Shown here: piece by piece, positions 48,646 to 60,433 of the stretch
Layout: each line of letters starts with the position of its first letter
Numbering within the stretch: the stretch's first letter is position 1
Assembly: GCA_030737875.1 (NCBI GenBank)
Contig: CM060915.1
Location: 573,236,577 to 573,300,576 of the forward strand
Origin: Allium sativum
Lineage: Eukaryota > Streptophyta > Magnoliopsida > Asparagales > Amaryllidaceae
Direction of reading: 5' to 3'
Length of the DNA stretch: 64,000 bases
Notes under the pieces: generated by a model
Databases searched by the model: none
What the model was told of the DNA's origin: nothing
The model's input: only the letters and a program-made list of their open reading frames with translations
Position numbers and translations under genes: made by a program

Positions 48646-49134
48646 GTGTAGGAACACAGTTTTAATTGTTTCTAGAGACGTATAGGCTAGTTTGTTTTTT
48701 CGACAATCTTTTAGATTTAAGCTTGCAAAGAGAACACAATTTTTGGGTTTAGAAGCCCATTTCATTAATGATAAAAAGGAGAAGGCAATTCTTGCCAATA
48801 TATAATGCTCATAGTATGGTCAGGTAGCTTATGTTGGCAATAAATTAAATTGCAATAAATATCATTATATATGGCCTTTGTTAATTGCAATATATATTGC
48901 CTAATTTGGATATTTGGTTATATTTGGAATTGAATTATTGATTGTGATAAATTCTAGAATGGATTTATCTATAATGGATAAGAATGAAACATGTATAAAA
49001 AGGCTATAGATTTGCAATTTATTTGTCAATTAAGAAAAAAAATATGCAATAAAATTTGTCTCTCAAAAAGCTCTTCATCTCTTCTTCTAGAATTAACTTT
49101 CCTACAAATTGGTATCAGAGCTTGTTCGATCAAA

Positions 49135-50415
49135 ATGAACAATTCTTTCATTATTCCTTTTGTTCCTCAGTTAACCAAAGAAAATTATAATGAATGGAGT
49201 GTTCAAATGAAATTTGTTCTTGAATCTCAAGAAGTATGGGAGATTGTTGAAAGCGGGTATACCAAAGTTGAAAATAAGGAAAATTTAACACAAGATGAAA
49301 ATGATAAATTGAGAACATTGAAAATGAAAGACAAACAAGCATTGCATTGTATCTATCAGGGAATAAATACATATGATGACGCTTTTGACAAAATATATCG
49401 TGCCAGTTCTGCAAAGCAAGCTTCGGAGATTTTGCAAAGCTCATTCATTGGAGAAGAAAATGAAAAAGTTGAAGAAGAGAAAGAAAAGAAGATTGTTGAT
49501 GAAGATCAAGAAGAAGACGATAGCGAGAGCAATGGCGCAAAGGAGAAAAAATACAAGAAAAAAGGGGAAGAAAAGAAGGACAAGAATGAAGAAGATGATG
49601 GCAGAGAGGCACAGAAGATGAAAGGAACGGAGAAGAAAGGAAAACAAGAAGAAGATGATAATGAAGATGAAGGTGCAAAAGAGAAGAAAAAACAAAAGGA
49701 AAATAAAGAAAAACAAGAAGAAGATGAAAATGTAGACGATGATGCAAAGGAGAAGAGAGAAGGGAAAGAAAAGAAGGATAAGCACAAAAAGGACGAACAT
49801 GAAGAAGTGAAGGATGAAGAAGAAAAGAAGGGTAAAAGTAAAAGAGATGAAAATGAAGAAGGTGATGTTAAGGAGAAGAAAGAGAAAAATAGAGCGAAAG
49901 ACAAGGAGAAGAACGAAGAGAAGAGTGAAAAAGAGGAAGCAAAAAAGAACAAAGAAGAGAGAGTTAAAGAAAAAGAACCAAAGGACAAATGTAAGAAGAA
50001 AAATAAAGATGAGAAAGAGGACGATACCGTGGAAGAAGAAAATAAAGTTGCAGTTAAAGATCTTAATGCAATTTCAAATAACAAGTTTGATTATTTATCT
50101 CATATAACTAACGACTTTATTTTTGAGTCAATAGTTTTTGGAAAATTTAAGATGCTTGAAACTTGGAAAATATATGAAGAAAATTCAAATGTGTTGATCA
50201 AAGGTTACAACAATGAAAGTGTTCAAATGTCTGAATTTTCATGTCCGGAGAATTATGGAAGACATGATAAGAGCAAAAGGAAGACTCATGAAATTGCTTT
50301 GAAGAGCTCAACGGAGGATAACAAAGTCAATGTAACCAACAAATGTATAATCATATCGTTCTTTTTCTTGCCAAAGCACGTAAGGTATAAAAGAATCAAA
50401 ATCGAGATATTGTGA
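49135..50415 (+). CDS. Gag N-terminus fused to Lys/Glu-rich domain
   Basis: ATG at 49135, just after the primer site, gives 426 residues; the frame is open further upstream but those codons fall in the LTR. Residues 1 to about 110 are a Copia gag (DUF4219/UBN2-like): PFVPQLTKENYNEWSVQMKF, then VWEIVESGY, AKQASEIL. Residues about 115-320 are almost only K, E and D with some N, G and A, in repeats such as KEKKDK and EEDD, likely a long charged helix. The last 110 residues (LSHITNDFIFESIVFGKFKM...) are not recognised. The zinc knuckle and pol are absent. The ORF is intact despite LTR divergence of a few per cent. The KE region may be captured from a host gene or expanded from a short repeat. Confidence 0.75.
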   Translation: MNNSFIIPFVPQLTKENYNEWSVQMKFVLESQEVWEIVESGYTKVENKENLTQDENDKLRTLKMKDKQALHCIYQGINTYDDAFDKIYRASSAKQASEILQSSFIGEENEKVEEEKEKKIVDEDQEEDDSESNGAKEKKYKKKGEEKKDKNEEDDGREAQKMKGTEKKGKQEEDDNEDEGAKEKKKQKENKEKQEEDENVDDDAKEKREGKEKKDKHKKDEHEEVKDEEEKKGKSKRDENEEGDVKEKKEKNRAKDKEKNEEKSEKEEAKKNKEERVKEKEPKDKCKKKNKDEKEDDTVEEENKVAVKDLNAISNNKFDYLSHITNDFIFESIVFGKFKMLETWKIYEENSNVLIKGYNNESVQMSEFSCPENYGRHDKSKRKTHEIALKSSTEDNKVNVTNKCIIISFFFLPKHVRYKRIKIEIL

Positions 50416-50427
50416 ACAAGTAATCAG

Positions 50428-50523
50428 ATGACTGATATTTGGACAAAGGCACAAAGCGGACAACTCTTCAGAAGAAGAGCAGAGAATTTGGGAACAAGAA
50501 GCAAGTTTAATTTAGAGGAGACA
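50428..50523 (+). pseudogene. Copia RNase H C-terminal remnant
   Basis: MTDIWTKAQSGQLFRRRAEN matches the 'ADIFTKAL....F...R..LG' end of Copia pol. It directly precedes the polypurine tract, showing that the element arose by internal replacement of a full Copia element. Confidence 0.65.
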
Positions 50524-51196
50524 TTGTTGGCAATAAATTAAATTCCAATAAATGTTATTATATATGGCCTTTGTTAATTGCAATATATATTGCTTAATTT
50601 GGATATTTGGTTATATTTGGAATTGAATTATTGATTGTGATAAATTCTAGAATGAACTTATCTAGAATGGATAAGAATGAAACATGTATAAAAAGGCTAT
50701 AGATTTGCAATTTATTTGTCAATTAAGAAATTAAGAAAAAAATATGCAATAAAATTTGTCTCTCAAAAAGCTCTTCATCTCTTCTTCTAGAATTAACTTT
50801 CCTACAGCTTATTGGCTAAAAATAAAATGTAGGTAATTCCACCATAGCGTGGCCATAGCAAGTCACTATTCGAAGCTCCTAGAAATAGGACTCCATCGAC
50901 TGTTGTGACTAATCATGTCATCTTAGATTTTCTTGCCAATCACATAGGTAAGTGTCATCTCCAAATTTCTTGCCACACATAGGGCCATTTCCAATTTGGC
51001 TCAAATACACGTGTTTATCATGACTCACCTTTGGACGAGGTCTTCAACTTCGAAGGTTCAGTTGTAGATATTTATGTTGAAATATCTTACCACTCTTTTC
51101 TAGTACACAGCTATCTTTAGCTCTGCTTTCTCCCATTTCTCATCGAGTTGATCAAGTGATATGAGTTGTGGTTGATTATTCTCTCTTTGGTTGAAG

Positions 51197-51412
51197 TGTA
51201 CTCATCGTTAAGAAAGGAGCTCCAGTTCCACTAGGTTATTAGCTTACGAACAATATGCCAAAGCCATAGGTGTATTCCTAGTCATAGAATTATGTGTTTC
51301 CTGTACTCATCGATAAGAAAGGACCTCCAATTCCACTAGATTATTAGTTTCTAAATAGTATGCCAAAGCCTTAGGTGTATTCCTAGTCATATAATTATTT
51401 GTTGTTCTGTAT
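51197..51412. repeat. 105-bp tandem duplication
   Basis: Copies start TGTACTCATCG at 51197 and 51302, and share GAAAGGA.CTCCA.TTCCACTAG and AATA.GCCAAAGCC.TAGGTG. They are inside the decayed gypsy element. Confidence 0.8.
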
Positions 51413-51990
51413 TCCTATGTACAAGTGGTTGATCATCAAATAAACCAAGCTCCCTTTGGACTTTGTGAGTCACTTCTTTATGGCGGACTTGATAATCTTG
51501 TTCACTACTTCTACTATCTGTTTGCCTACGGATGTGCTACTATGGAATTTATTCATTCATAGTTGCTTACAAAAGTTCTGAAACTTGGAAATTTAAGATT
51601 GAGCCTCATTATCATTGACATTTTTTGAATCACTTTGGTCCTGAAAATAATATTTGGTCATAAAATTATTGGTTTGACAGTGGTAATTATGGCCAAAGAT
51701 TCCACTTTAACCGATTTTTTGTAGTAATCAATGGCATTGTATATTTAGTTCCTCCTCTTTCCTTTGATAACACACCAATGAGATCCATCCACAAACCATA
51801 AACGATCAAAGGTTGAACATATTAGTTAAATCGGATGAAGGACTCTTAGAATCTTTAAGAAACTTCCGCATTTATCATATTTTCTTATGCAGTCGGATGC
51901 ATTACTGTTCACACTTAGCCAAAAGTATGTTAGGCTTTCCCCGAGATCACTACACAATTAGATTTTGAAAGAGCGAAGAAAATAACAATA
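51400..51990 (-). pseudogene. Decayed gypsy integrase
   Basis: Minus-strand pieces in different frames read CIRKYDKCGSFLKI (zinc-binding pair, about 51890-51850), NAIDYYKKSVKVESLAIITT (about 51735-51675), KPIIL..NIIFRTKVIQ and INSIVAHP.ANR. These line up in order with gypsy integrase (C..C...; VDYFTKWVEAEPLA; NIICRFG.P; VAHPQANGQ). Many stops and shifts are present. It is the 3' part of the pol at 53790-55050. Confidence 0.65.
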
Positions 51991-52441
51991 ACAAGCAAAT
52001 TCCACCAAATAAACCTTTATTATTCCACCAATTAATTACAAAGAAAGACCTAAAATTGAGAAGATATCTCAATCCCTAAAAACAAAAACAAGTTTTTCTC
52101 CCTTAAAAGTATAAATAAATATATCCCTAATGACATGCTTATATAAACGAATGAAAAAACTAGATCTAAAATCTAATTGGATCCTAAAATATCTCAAAAA
52201 TAAATACTCCTTAAAACTTGTTCAAAATAAAAATTTTCCTAAAATATCTCAACAAATCCATAAAACTCGGTCAACATGTCCTAAAATCCCGCAACTTCCA
52301 ATATCTCCACTTTAATATCCATGTGATAAATATCACAAAGCATAACACTCCACCTTGATATGAAATCACCCCAACGCTCAAAAAACCACCCCCAAACTAT
52401 GCATTTCCCTAATGAGATGCCCCACATAAAAGATCTCAAAA
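51991..52441. other. AT-rich interval, possible LTR of a Copia fragment
   Basis: No domain is visible. The text separates gypsy integrase from a Copia fragment in the opposite direction, so a boundary of an inserted element must fall here. No termini were found. Confidence 0.35.
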
Positions 52442-52985
52442 TTGCTTGTAATACCACAATGGCCAAATAACAACGGTAATGAGGTAAATTTTGGCGAGGA
52501 GATTGAAGGAAATGTTTTATGCGTTAATAAAGGCAAAAGCAAAGATTGGATACTTGATTCAGGAGCTTGTTTCCACGTGTGCCATCAAAAGGAAGCATTT
52601 ATTGATTATGAAGAACAAACTAGTAAAGTGGAATCCGCCGACGGTCGAGATTTGCATATTAAAGGCATAGGTTCGGTTCGATTGAAGATGAATGATGGAA
52701 AGGTTGTAAAGCTAACAGGAGTTAGGTACATCACAGAAATTAACAAGAATCTTGCTTTAATTGGACAATTGGAACAAAAAGGTTGCAATTTCTCGACTAG
52801 AGGTTGAGTTACAAGGGTTTGGAGGGGTAACAAGGAGCTTCTGCGCACAAAACGGAAAAATGATAACATTTATAAATTGCTTGGAAAAACGGTGGAGAAT
52901 GTTATGAGTTCTCAAATTGGATTAGAAGAGGCGAGTTCATCTGAATCAAGGTGGAGCCATCAAAGTAATTGTATCGTAACACCAT
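52442..52985 (+). pseudogene. Copia protease / pre-integrase fragment
   Basis: Plus-strand frame reads WILDSGACFHVCHQKEAF (DSGA catalytic motif), then KGIGSVRLKMNDGKVVKLTG, VRYITEINKNLALIGQLEQK and GCNFSTRG before a stop at 52805. In another register it continues VTRVWRGNKELLRTKR and NIYKLLGKTV, the GAG-pre-integrase block. Other Copia domains are absent. It is a short remnant inside the minus-strand gypsy element. Confidence 0.8.
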
Positions 52986-53048
52986 CTTTGCAAGCATCTA
53001 TCCTCCATAATGGCTTCCACGACTTCCTTTATGAAAATCTATGAGAAT

Positions 53049-53122
53049 TCACTTTTCCTTTTCTCTAGTTATATGCCGTTGGATCTCACTTTTCCTTTTC
53101 TCTAGTTATATGCCGTTGGATT
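53049..53122. repeat. 37-bp perfect tandem duplication
   Basis: TCACTTTTCCTTTTCTCTAG... occurs at 53049 and again at 53086 without visible change, so the duplication is young compared with its decayed surroundings. Confidence 0.85.
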
Positions 53123-53789
53123 GGTATGGATAAACCTCGTCTACATAGTCCTTTATCCTGCATGATAAGTTTTGGTGCTTTTTGGGGGAGCTTTTCTTAT
53201 TAATTTGCACTATTGGGGAGAAATCCTTTAAGCGGATAGTTTTTAACCATCTCCATCCACTACTATGGCTCTACTATAATCTCAAAATCCAAACACATCC
53301 ATGTCGTTAATGCTCAGGGCCATTATAACCTCCACTAGAATCTATCTCGCCAACCGTGTTTTGCCCAGATGGCAAGTATGGATAAAATATCGACTTTCAT
53401 ATCATACTTAACGAATGTGAGCGGTAATGTAGCACTCAAGATCGTTGAAAAGCACCCTGGTTTTTTATAAGTAGGGGGGATAGATTCACAGCCTTTGCTT
53501 GGTATTCTCTCTGAATTCGGCAGATAACATGCAGCGATTCATTGAAAATGTGCAAATCTCTAATCCCATCTCCAATCCACAACTCCTTTTCTAGATTCAA
53601 GCCTGCAATTGGTTCCTTGTACTCTACTTCATGATTGGTTTTAGGAAATCCTGACTTCAAAGCATAAGAGAGTGATCACCTTTTAGGAGTTTCAAATGCA
53701 ACTCTCGCTTTCGAACCAAAGTCATTCAATGTGCCATCAACAAACAACTTCTATTGAGTTACTACGATCAATATGCCCTCTTTTACTTT

Positions 53790-55050
53790 ATCCTGTATTA
53801 TGAACTTTGCAATAAAGTCGACCAATGCCTTTCCTTTAATTTCCCTTTATGGATGATAGGTAATTTCATAATGGCTCAACTAGATATTCTAGTTTAAAAA
53901 TGATCCCGGAGTTTCAGAATGGAATAGTACTTTCTTTAGAGGTTGATTAATTAATACCTTTATCTGACGAGCTTGAAGGTACTATCGTAGCTTACTTGAG
54001 GGTATCAACAAATAGTAGGCAAGTTTATCTTACTTTAGGTCATTCTTCTCAGCAATTAATAACTGTTTGTTGATATGATAAACAAATCTCTAGATTTGCA
54101 TATCATCACACATGAATGTCGCACTCGATGCATAAGGAGATGCAAATATGCCATGTCCACCTATTTGGAAAGCATTAGTGGTGCCTCTGTACACCCTAAC
54201 ATTTCTTTGAATGTAGCTTGACACTCTATATTCCTTTCAAATTTCTTCCTCCCTTTCTTTAGTGAGTTAAAGAAAGTTGTGTATCTATTTATGGCCCTTG
54301 ATATATAGAGAGTTAGAACAATAATCTTCCCATTCAAGCTCTACAATTTCATTTTTTTTCTTCATGGTTTTGACATTTCTAATGTAATGATTTGCACTGG
54401 GTTAGCTTCGATCCCCTTGCGTTACAGCGAATATAAGGAATTTTTGTTGATGTAACTTTGAATGAGCATTTGATTGGAATTTGATTCATACAATGGTTTC
54501 TCAAAATTTTGATCATCTCTGCTAAATTTTCTAGATGATTTAAAGACACTCTAGATTTCATAGCACATCATCCACATAATCTACATTGTTTTATTGATCT
54601 GCTTCTTGCACCTCATGTTTAATAGCCACTGATTAGTATCTTATACATTCTAAAGTCTAATAGGCATTACACGATAAGAATATAGTATCATATTAGTTAT
54701 AAAGCAAGTTTCGTTCATGCACTAGTATTAGATTACATCCTAAATAAGCACTCATAAATGATAATAGTTCTCTTCTCGCTACCTTGTTAATTAGCGATAG
54801 TGGAAATCTGTCCTTAAGGCATGCCTTGCTATAGTAAGAACAGTCTATAAAAACAATTTATTCCCATTCAAATTCTTTACTAGCAAAGGACTAAACATCT
54901 AATCAGGATATTTGGCATCTATTACAAAACCTTTCACCAGCAATCTGTCCACTTCTTATTTTATCGCAGTGGAAGACTCTGGACCCAATTTACGCCACTT
55001 TTACTTAACTTGAATGAAGTGAGGGTCAACATTTAGTGCATGACAATTTA
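53790..55050 (-). pseudogene. Decayed gypsy reverse transcriptase and RNase H (Tat/Ogre type)
   Basis: Minus-strand segments: HALNVDPHFIQVK (about 55045), AIK.EVDRLLVKGFVIDAKYPD (about 54965-54900), NVDYVDDVL with the YVDD polymerase site (codons at 54567-54578), RKFSRDDQ, KGIEANPVQI, NRYTTFFNSLKKGRKKFE (about 54295) and RNase H-like NLPTICYPQVSYDS. The phrases match Tat/Athila-group pol (IEANPEKI; CLPFFKALRKGKKFEW). Stops and shifts are frequent, so it is old. Integrase follows at 51990, with gag-like text near 56.6-57.0 kb. Confidence 0.75.
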
Positions 55051-57030
55051 TCTTTAGACATATCCTATATATATTTGAATGAGTGCATTAAACATGTCCA
55101 AGTTGGCTCAAAGTAATCAATTTTCTTTGCATTTTTGCACTTAGCAACATAATATTAATTGTTGCTACCAAATTCTCCCCTAGACACTACTTTCTAGGGT
55201 CCATAGTCTTGCCAACTCAGCTATATTCTCTAAGTTATGTTATTTTCTAATAGTTACTATGAATGGGTTTCATGAATGCAGGGGAACCCCCTTCCCCCTC
55301 ACTCTTTCCCTTCTCTGTCTTTTTATCTCTCGTAGCTCAATAATGTAGCATTATCTTGCAACACTTTGATCTTCTTTAATGACTCCAAATTATTCTCTAT
55401 TGAGAATTTCAATGTTAAATACCGTGAGCCCAGTGCAATCTTAAAGTCACCCAAGCTGGTCATCCTAGAAACGAACAATAAGCTAAAAATGCATCCATAA
55501 TCATGAAGATCTAAATCAACATAACCATTCATTCTCTTTCATGCAAGTTATTGGGTAGATCAATCCATCTAATCGGTTACTTTGCATCATCGATAAATCC
55601 ATGTATCTTTGTTTGACATGCATAGACATTTCTCTTTGTTAGCTCCATCAAATCGAAAGTCTAACGGAATAGGGTATTCAATAAGCTTCTTCTATCAACT
55701 AAAATCTATCTACCTATAGTTAGCTCGATCTTAGCTATAATTATCAAAGGATCGAGACTTAGGGCTTTGATTCATTCAATTTACCTTTGACTGGACACAG
55801 TATCATCAACAACATCCATTGTTGCTTCGTCAGAATTCCGTCCTCGATGGATAGACAACTCTCCATATCTGATGCATGCTTAAGTGCATTTGCATATCTT
55901 TCCTTCTAATGCTAACTTTCTTGAGCTGGATAAGGCCCTCCAAAGATCCTATTTATCACAAACATCCATCATTACACCTTGTCACCCACTAGTCGGTGCA
56001 GGCTGATTTGTTGGTATCATCTATCCTTGCTGTGGTGCTGGCCGGTCCGCTTCCTATGGCTTCTTCACATGCTACTAAAGCTTGTTCTTTCTTATCAACT
56101 CATCAATCAAGTTTTGTAGATGGCAACATTCATTCATGTTGTGCCCGTGGATTTTATGATAATGACAAAAATTTCTAGATTGCCTTTGTTCTTCAGCCGA
56201 CTCTTTCTTGGTTCGTCTTGGATAATGCTTGGTTCCCTCTATGTCTAGATAAATGTTTTCCAGGCTTTCATTTAGTGGTATGTATTCCTTTATCCTCTAT
56301 CCCTTAAAGCGTTTCTTATCCACTTCGTGTTTTACACTCCATCGGTTTCTTCTCACTGATCCTTAACCTTGCTCGCACTTCCATAATCATTTCTCCCTGA
56401 TTCACTATGACTCTGCTCTAAATAGTTTCCTTTACATTTTTGATATTTTAATTCTTGACCTTTGTTCAAATGCTTTCACCTCTTTTGGACTTAAGAGCTA
56501 GTTTTCTTTTCTATAAAACTTATCGGAAGTTGTAGTTTCCTTCAAATCTACCAAAATTAGCCTACTAATCAACGGCTTATGGCTAAACCATGAGAATCGT
56601 TTTTTCATAGGGGTTATTGACTTCCATGATGGAAATAACGAATTGGTCTACAGATACCTTCAGCGGTTGCTAAGGACCTGGAGTAAAATGGATAGTGTCA
56701 TAATGTCCTTAGATATGGCGATGTGAAGTCAAATAGCTCTATGAACTTCCAAACTAGTTTCTCAAATCTGGGGATAGATTCAGGTAGAATTTTAGTGAAC
56801 TGTAGGGAAGCTAAGAATACAAGAAAGAATCTGCATTACTCATCATCTACCGCACTCGCAATATCCATGTGTCATTCATATTAGTGCAAAAATAACTTTG
56901 GATCAATCATCTTATTATAGAAAGGCATTGTAGGAAAATTAAACTTTTCCAGATATTCATTAATGAGAATTTTTGAAAAAACAGAGTTTGGCTTAGTACA
57001 TGGCCTCAATCATCTGCACATATAACTAGA
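55051..57030 (-). pseudogene. Decayed gag/protease part of the gypsy element
   Basis: No long frame survives. The position upstream of RT on the minus strand and weak gag-like phrases near 56880-57000 suggest gag. I cannot place exact domains. The hAT transposon at 57039 cuts the element here. Confidence 0.45.
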
Positions 57031-57687
57031 GTCTAGACCAGGCCCGGCCTTGCCACCAGGCCAACCAGGCCGTTGCCTTGGGCCTCCAAATAATTGGGGG
57101 CCTCAACTCAGGAAAAAAAAAATTCTACAGCCCACCCAAATAACCCACTGCCGAAAGAAAAGAAAGGAGAAAACGAACGTATTTCTCACTTTGCAGAAGC
57201 TACCGCTTCAACTCAGAAGTCAGAAAAGAAACATTTCTCAACGCAAAAAAATATCAATTTCGAGCCCTGCTTGAAACCGCGATTCACGATTCTCCTCCAG
57301 CCGATTGTCGATTTCTTCTATTCTCCCCCAAATCACCGTATTACCAATTTTCAGGTATGATTTATTATTAATTTGGGCAAATTGATAGGCGAATAAATTT
57401 ATTTTTAGTCTGTAGATAGTTATATAATCAATTCGAAATTTGTAAATGCTGCTTTGATAATTGATTTGAATTAAATAGTTTATTGATGTTTGTTAATTAA
57501 GTTTAATTATTTTATGATTTGGTAATTTGTTCATTCATTTGATTTTGAGTGAAAAGGAAAAACAACAACGCATTTCCAGTGAAAGAGAAACCTGAATAGC
57601 AATTAAATTTATCATGTAATTAAATTGAATTTTAATTTTACCATATTTGCATGTCTTCTTATTCAACTTCATCATTTTTAAATTATA

Positions 57688-60153
57688 ATGTCTACTAGAA
57701 AATTCGAGTCCGGTGCTTCAAAAATAAAAAGAAAACTTGTGATTGAAAATGATACTAAAAAACAAGTTGGATCACTTAATAAGTTTTTTAGTAAAAACCA
57801 ATTGGATGTTGAGGTTGAAGTAAATGAGAATGTGATGAATGAGGTTGAAGTTAATGAGGTTGTGACAAATGAAAATGAGAATGTTCAACCACAAAATGAG
57901 ACCGAGACAAAAGACAACGTTATGGAGTTCATACCATTTTCGTTAGATGTTAGTGATCCGATAAATTGGGAAAACATGAATCATCAATTAAGAGATTTAA
58001 TTGTTCAAAGAGGTCCTACAAGAGACAATAATATCGACCTTCCTAAAGATACATCAAATCGACGTTTCTCTACCATGCACTATTTTAGACAATTATCAAA
58101 TGGAGAGAAACATGATAGAAAATGGCTAATCTACTCTAAAGCTTTAGATAAAGTGTTTTGTTTTTGTTGAAAGTTATTCAAAAAAGATGGAATGATGTTT
58201 AAATTGGCAAATGAAGGAGTAAATGATTGGAAAAATATTGGTGAAAAGCTTAAAGGACATGAAGCTAGTGTTGAGCACATTACTAGTATGGAGAAGTGGA
58301 CCGAATCAGAAATTAGATTTGAAAAGAACGAAACAATTGACAAAAGTGCTCAATCACAAATTAGTAGAGAAAAGGAGCATTGGAGGCAAGTTCTTATAAG
58401 AATAATATCGGTTGTAACAACTCTTGCTAAAAATAATTTGGCATTTCGTGGGGAGACAATGAGAAAATTTATCAAGAGCATAATGGAATATTTTTAAGCA
58501 TTATAGAAATGATTGCCAAATTTGATCCAATTATGCAAGAGCACATTCGGAGAATTCAAAGTAATGAAATTCATTATCATTATCTCAGTCACAAGATTCA
58601 AAATGAATTAATTCTTATAATCGCGAGCGAGGTTAGAAAAACAATTATTGGAAAAATCAAAGAAGCAAAGTATTTTTCTATTATACTTGATTGTACACCG
58701 GACGCAAGTCATGAGGAACAAATGACTATAATTTTACGATGTGTGGATATTTCAAAGAATACGGTGAAGGTGGAGGAGTTTTTTTAAGGATTTGTTGTGG
58801 TTGATGACACTTCCGGTAAAGGGCTTTTTGATGAACTTGTTGACATTTTGAATGTTTTGGAATTGGATATTGATAATATGAGAGGACAAGGATATGATAA
58901 TGGTTCTAATATGAAAGGAAAAAATAAAGGTGTGCAAAATAGGGTACTACAAGTGAATCCTAGAGCATTTTACACACCTTGTGGTTGTCATAGTCTCAAT
59001 CTTGCGCTTTGTGATATGGTTAAATGTTGCACTAAAGCTGTTTCATTTTTTGGAGTGGTGCAACGCATATATACTTTGTTTTCATCTTCAACTAAAAGAT
59101 GGAAAATATTTAAAGATAACGTACATGGTCTTACATTAAAACCATTGTCACAAACACGTTGGGAAAGTCATGTTGAAAGTGTGAAAGCAATTTGGTTGCA
59201 GCTCCACAAATTAAAGATGCATTGCTTCAATTAGCGAGTGTAAATGATGATCCCATGTGCACAAGTGAAGCCGAATCCTTAGCAAAATATGACCATGAAA
59301 ACTTTGAATTTATACTTGGTATGGTTATATGGTACACTTTATTGAATAACATCAATAGAGTAAGCAAAGAATTACAAGTAGAAGATATGCATATTGATGT
59401 TGCTATGGATCACCTAAAGAGTCTAATTTGTTTTTTCAAACAATTTAGAGAAAATGGGTTTGAAACATCTTTGGTTGAAGCCAAAAAAATTGCGGAGGAA
59501 ATGGAAATTGAACCTTTATTCAATGAAAAGTGCATAAAACGTAGAAAGAGACAATTTGACGAAAACAATAGTGAAGAGACAATGCAATCATCAGAAGAAA
59601 ATTTTAGAGTCAATTACTTTTTGTACATTGTGGATCAAGGTTTGTCATCTCTTGAGAGTAGATTCGAGCAAATTAAAAAATATGATGAAATATTTGGATT
59701 TTTATATGATGTAGAGAGATTGAAACATGCTTCTTATGATAGCTTGAAATTTCATGTGCTAATCTTGAGAATTATTTGAAACATGAGACGATTTCCGATA
59801 TTGATGGAGTAGAGTTATTTGCGGAGTTGCAGATTCTTAGAGAGATGTTACCGACAAATGCGAAAAGAGCTATTGATGTTATAAATTATATTAAGAGGAT
59901 GGGTTGCTTATATGTTAACGCATGGGTTGCTTATAGAATATTATTAACTATTCCAGTGACAGTTGCCTCAGCTGAAAGAAGCTTCTCGAAATTAAAACTA
60001 ATCAAATCTTTTCTACGGACGACCATGTCACAAGAAAGATTAAATGGATTGGCAACAATTTCGATTGAGACGAAGATTTTAGAATCACTTAATTTAAGTG
60101 TTTTGCTTAGTAATTTTACCACTCAAAATGTTAGACGGTCAAGTATAATGTGA
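57688..60153 (+). pseudogene. hAT transposase (TTF-type / DUF4371-like)
   Basis: ATG at 57688 starts MSTRKFESGASKIKRKL with NKFFSK. Then come INWENMNHQLRDLIVQRGP, RRFSTMHYFRQLSNGEKH and DRKWLIYSKALDKVFCF (TTF zinc-finger area), DUF4371-type LAFRGE and [19 protein letters not shown] (first catalytic Asp), QGYDNGSNMKGKNKGVQ (second Asp region), CGCHSLNLALCDMV, and the C-terminal dimerisation domain LTIPVTVASAERSFSKLKLI, LRTTMSQERLNGLATI. About 800 residues. Stops occur at 58168, 58497, 58787 and 59779 and a shift near 59200; the domain order is complete. It would be inactive as it stands, but is close to intact. Confidence 0.88.
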
Positions 60154-60172
60154 AAGTGTTTTGTTTCTTATA

Positions 60173-60290
60173 TATGTGATCACAACTATATCATTTTGTA
60201 TCTATGTGATCACAACTATATCATTTTGTACTTATGTAATCACCACTATATCATTTTGTATTTATGCGATCACAACTAGTACAATTATTC
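60173..60290. repeat. Four 30-bp tandem repeats in the hAT 3' region
   Basis: TATGTGATCACAACTATATC-type units start at 60173, 60203, 60233 and 60263. Confidence 0.85.
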
Positions 60291-60433
60291 TAATGCGCTT
60301 GAACAGAATCAAAAAATGTTACTTTACTTATATTTAACAATGTTACTTTTTCGTGATTTTTTTTTATGGTAGGGCCTCAAATTTTTTTTTGGCCTAGGGC
60401 CACGAACACTTCAGGGCCGGCCCTAGTCTAGAC

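Larger units (their letters stand above)
48832..50806 (+). mobile_element. Non-autonomous Copia-type LTR retrotransposon
   Basis: LTRs are at 48832-49106 (275 bp) and 50525-50806 (282 bp), both starting TGTTGGCAATAAATT and ending TTTCCTACA. I count about seven substitutions and one small insertion between them. The target duplication GCTTA is at 48827-48831 and 50807-50811. A primer site TGGTATCAGAGC follows the 5' LTR (49110) and a purine-rich TTTAGAGGAGACA precedes the 3' LTR. A TATA box TATAAAAAGG is in each LTR. Pol is missing apart from its last residues (50428-50523). Confidence 0.92.
57039..60425 (+). mobile_element. hAT transposon, nearly complete
   Basis: The 8-bp target duplication GTCTAGAC is at 57031-57038 and 60426-60433. 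The ends CAGGCCCGGCCTTG and, inverted, TAGGGCCGGCCCTG form the inverted repeats. GGGCCTC / GGCCTAGGGCC motifs follow inside. The element encodes one transposase (57688-60153) and ends with a 30-bp tandem repeat. It interrupts the minus-strand gypsy element. Confidence 0.92.

Noticed and set aside
49506..50084. 192-aa Ser/Phe-rich minus-strand frame and other antisense frames
   Set aside because: Shadows of the Lys/Glu-rich part of the gag fusion ORF.
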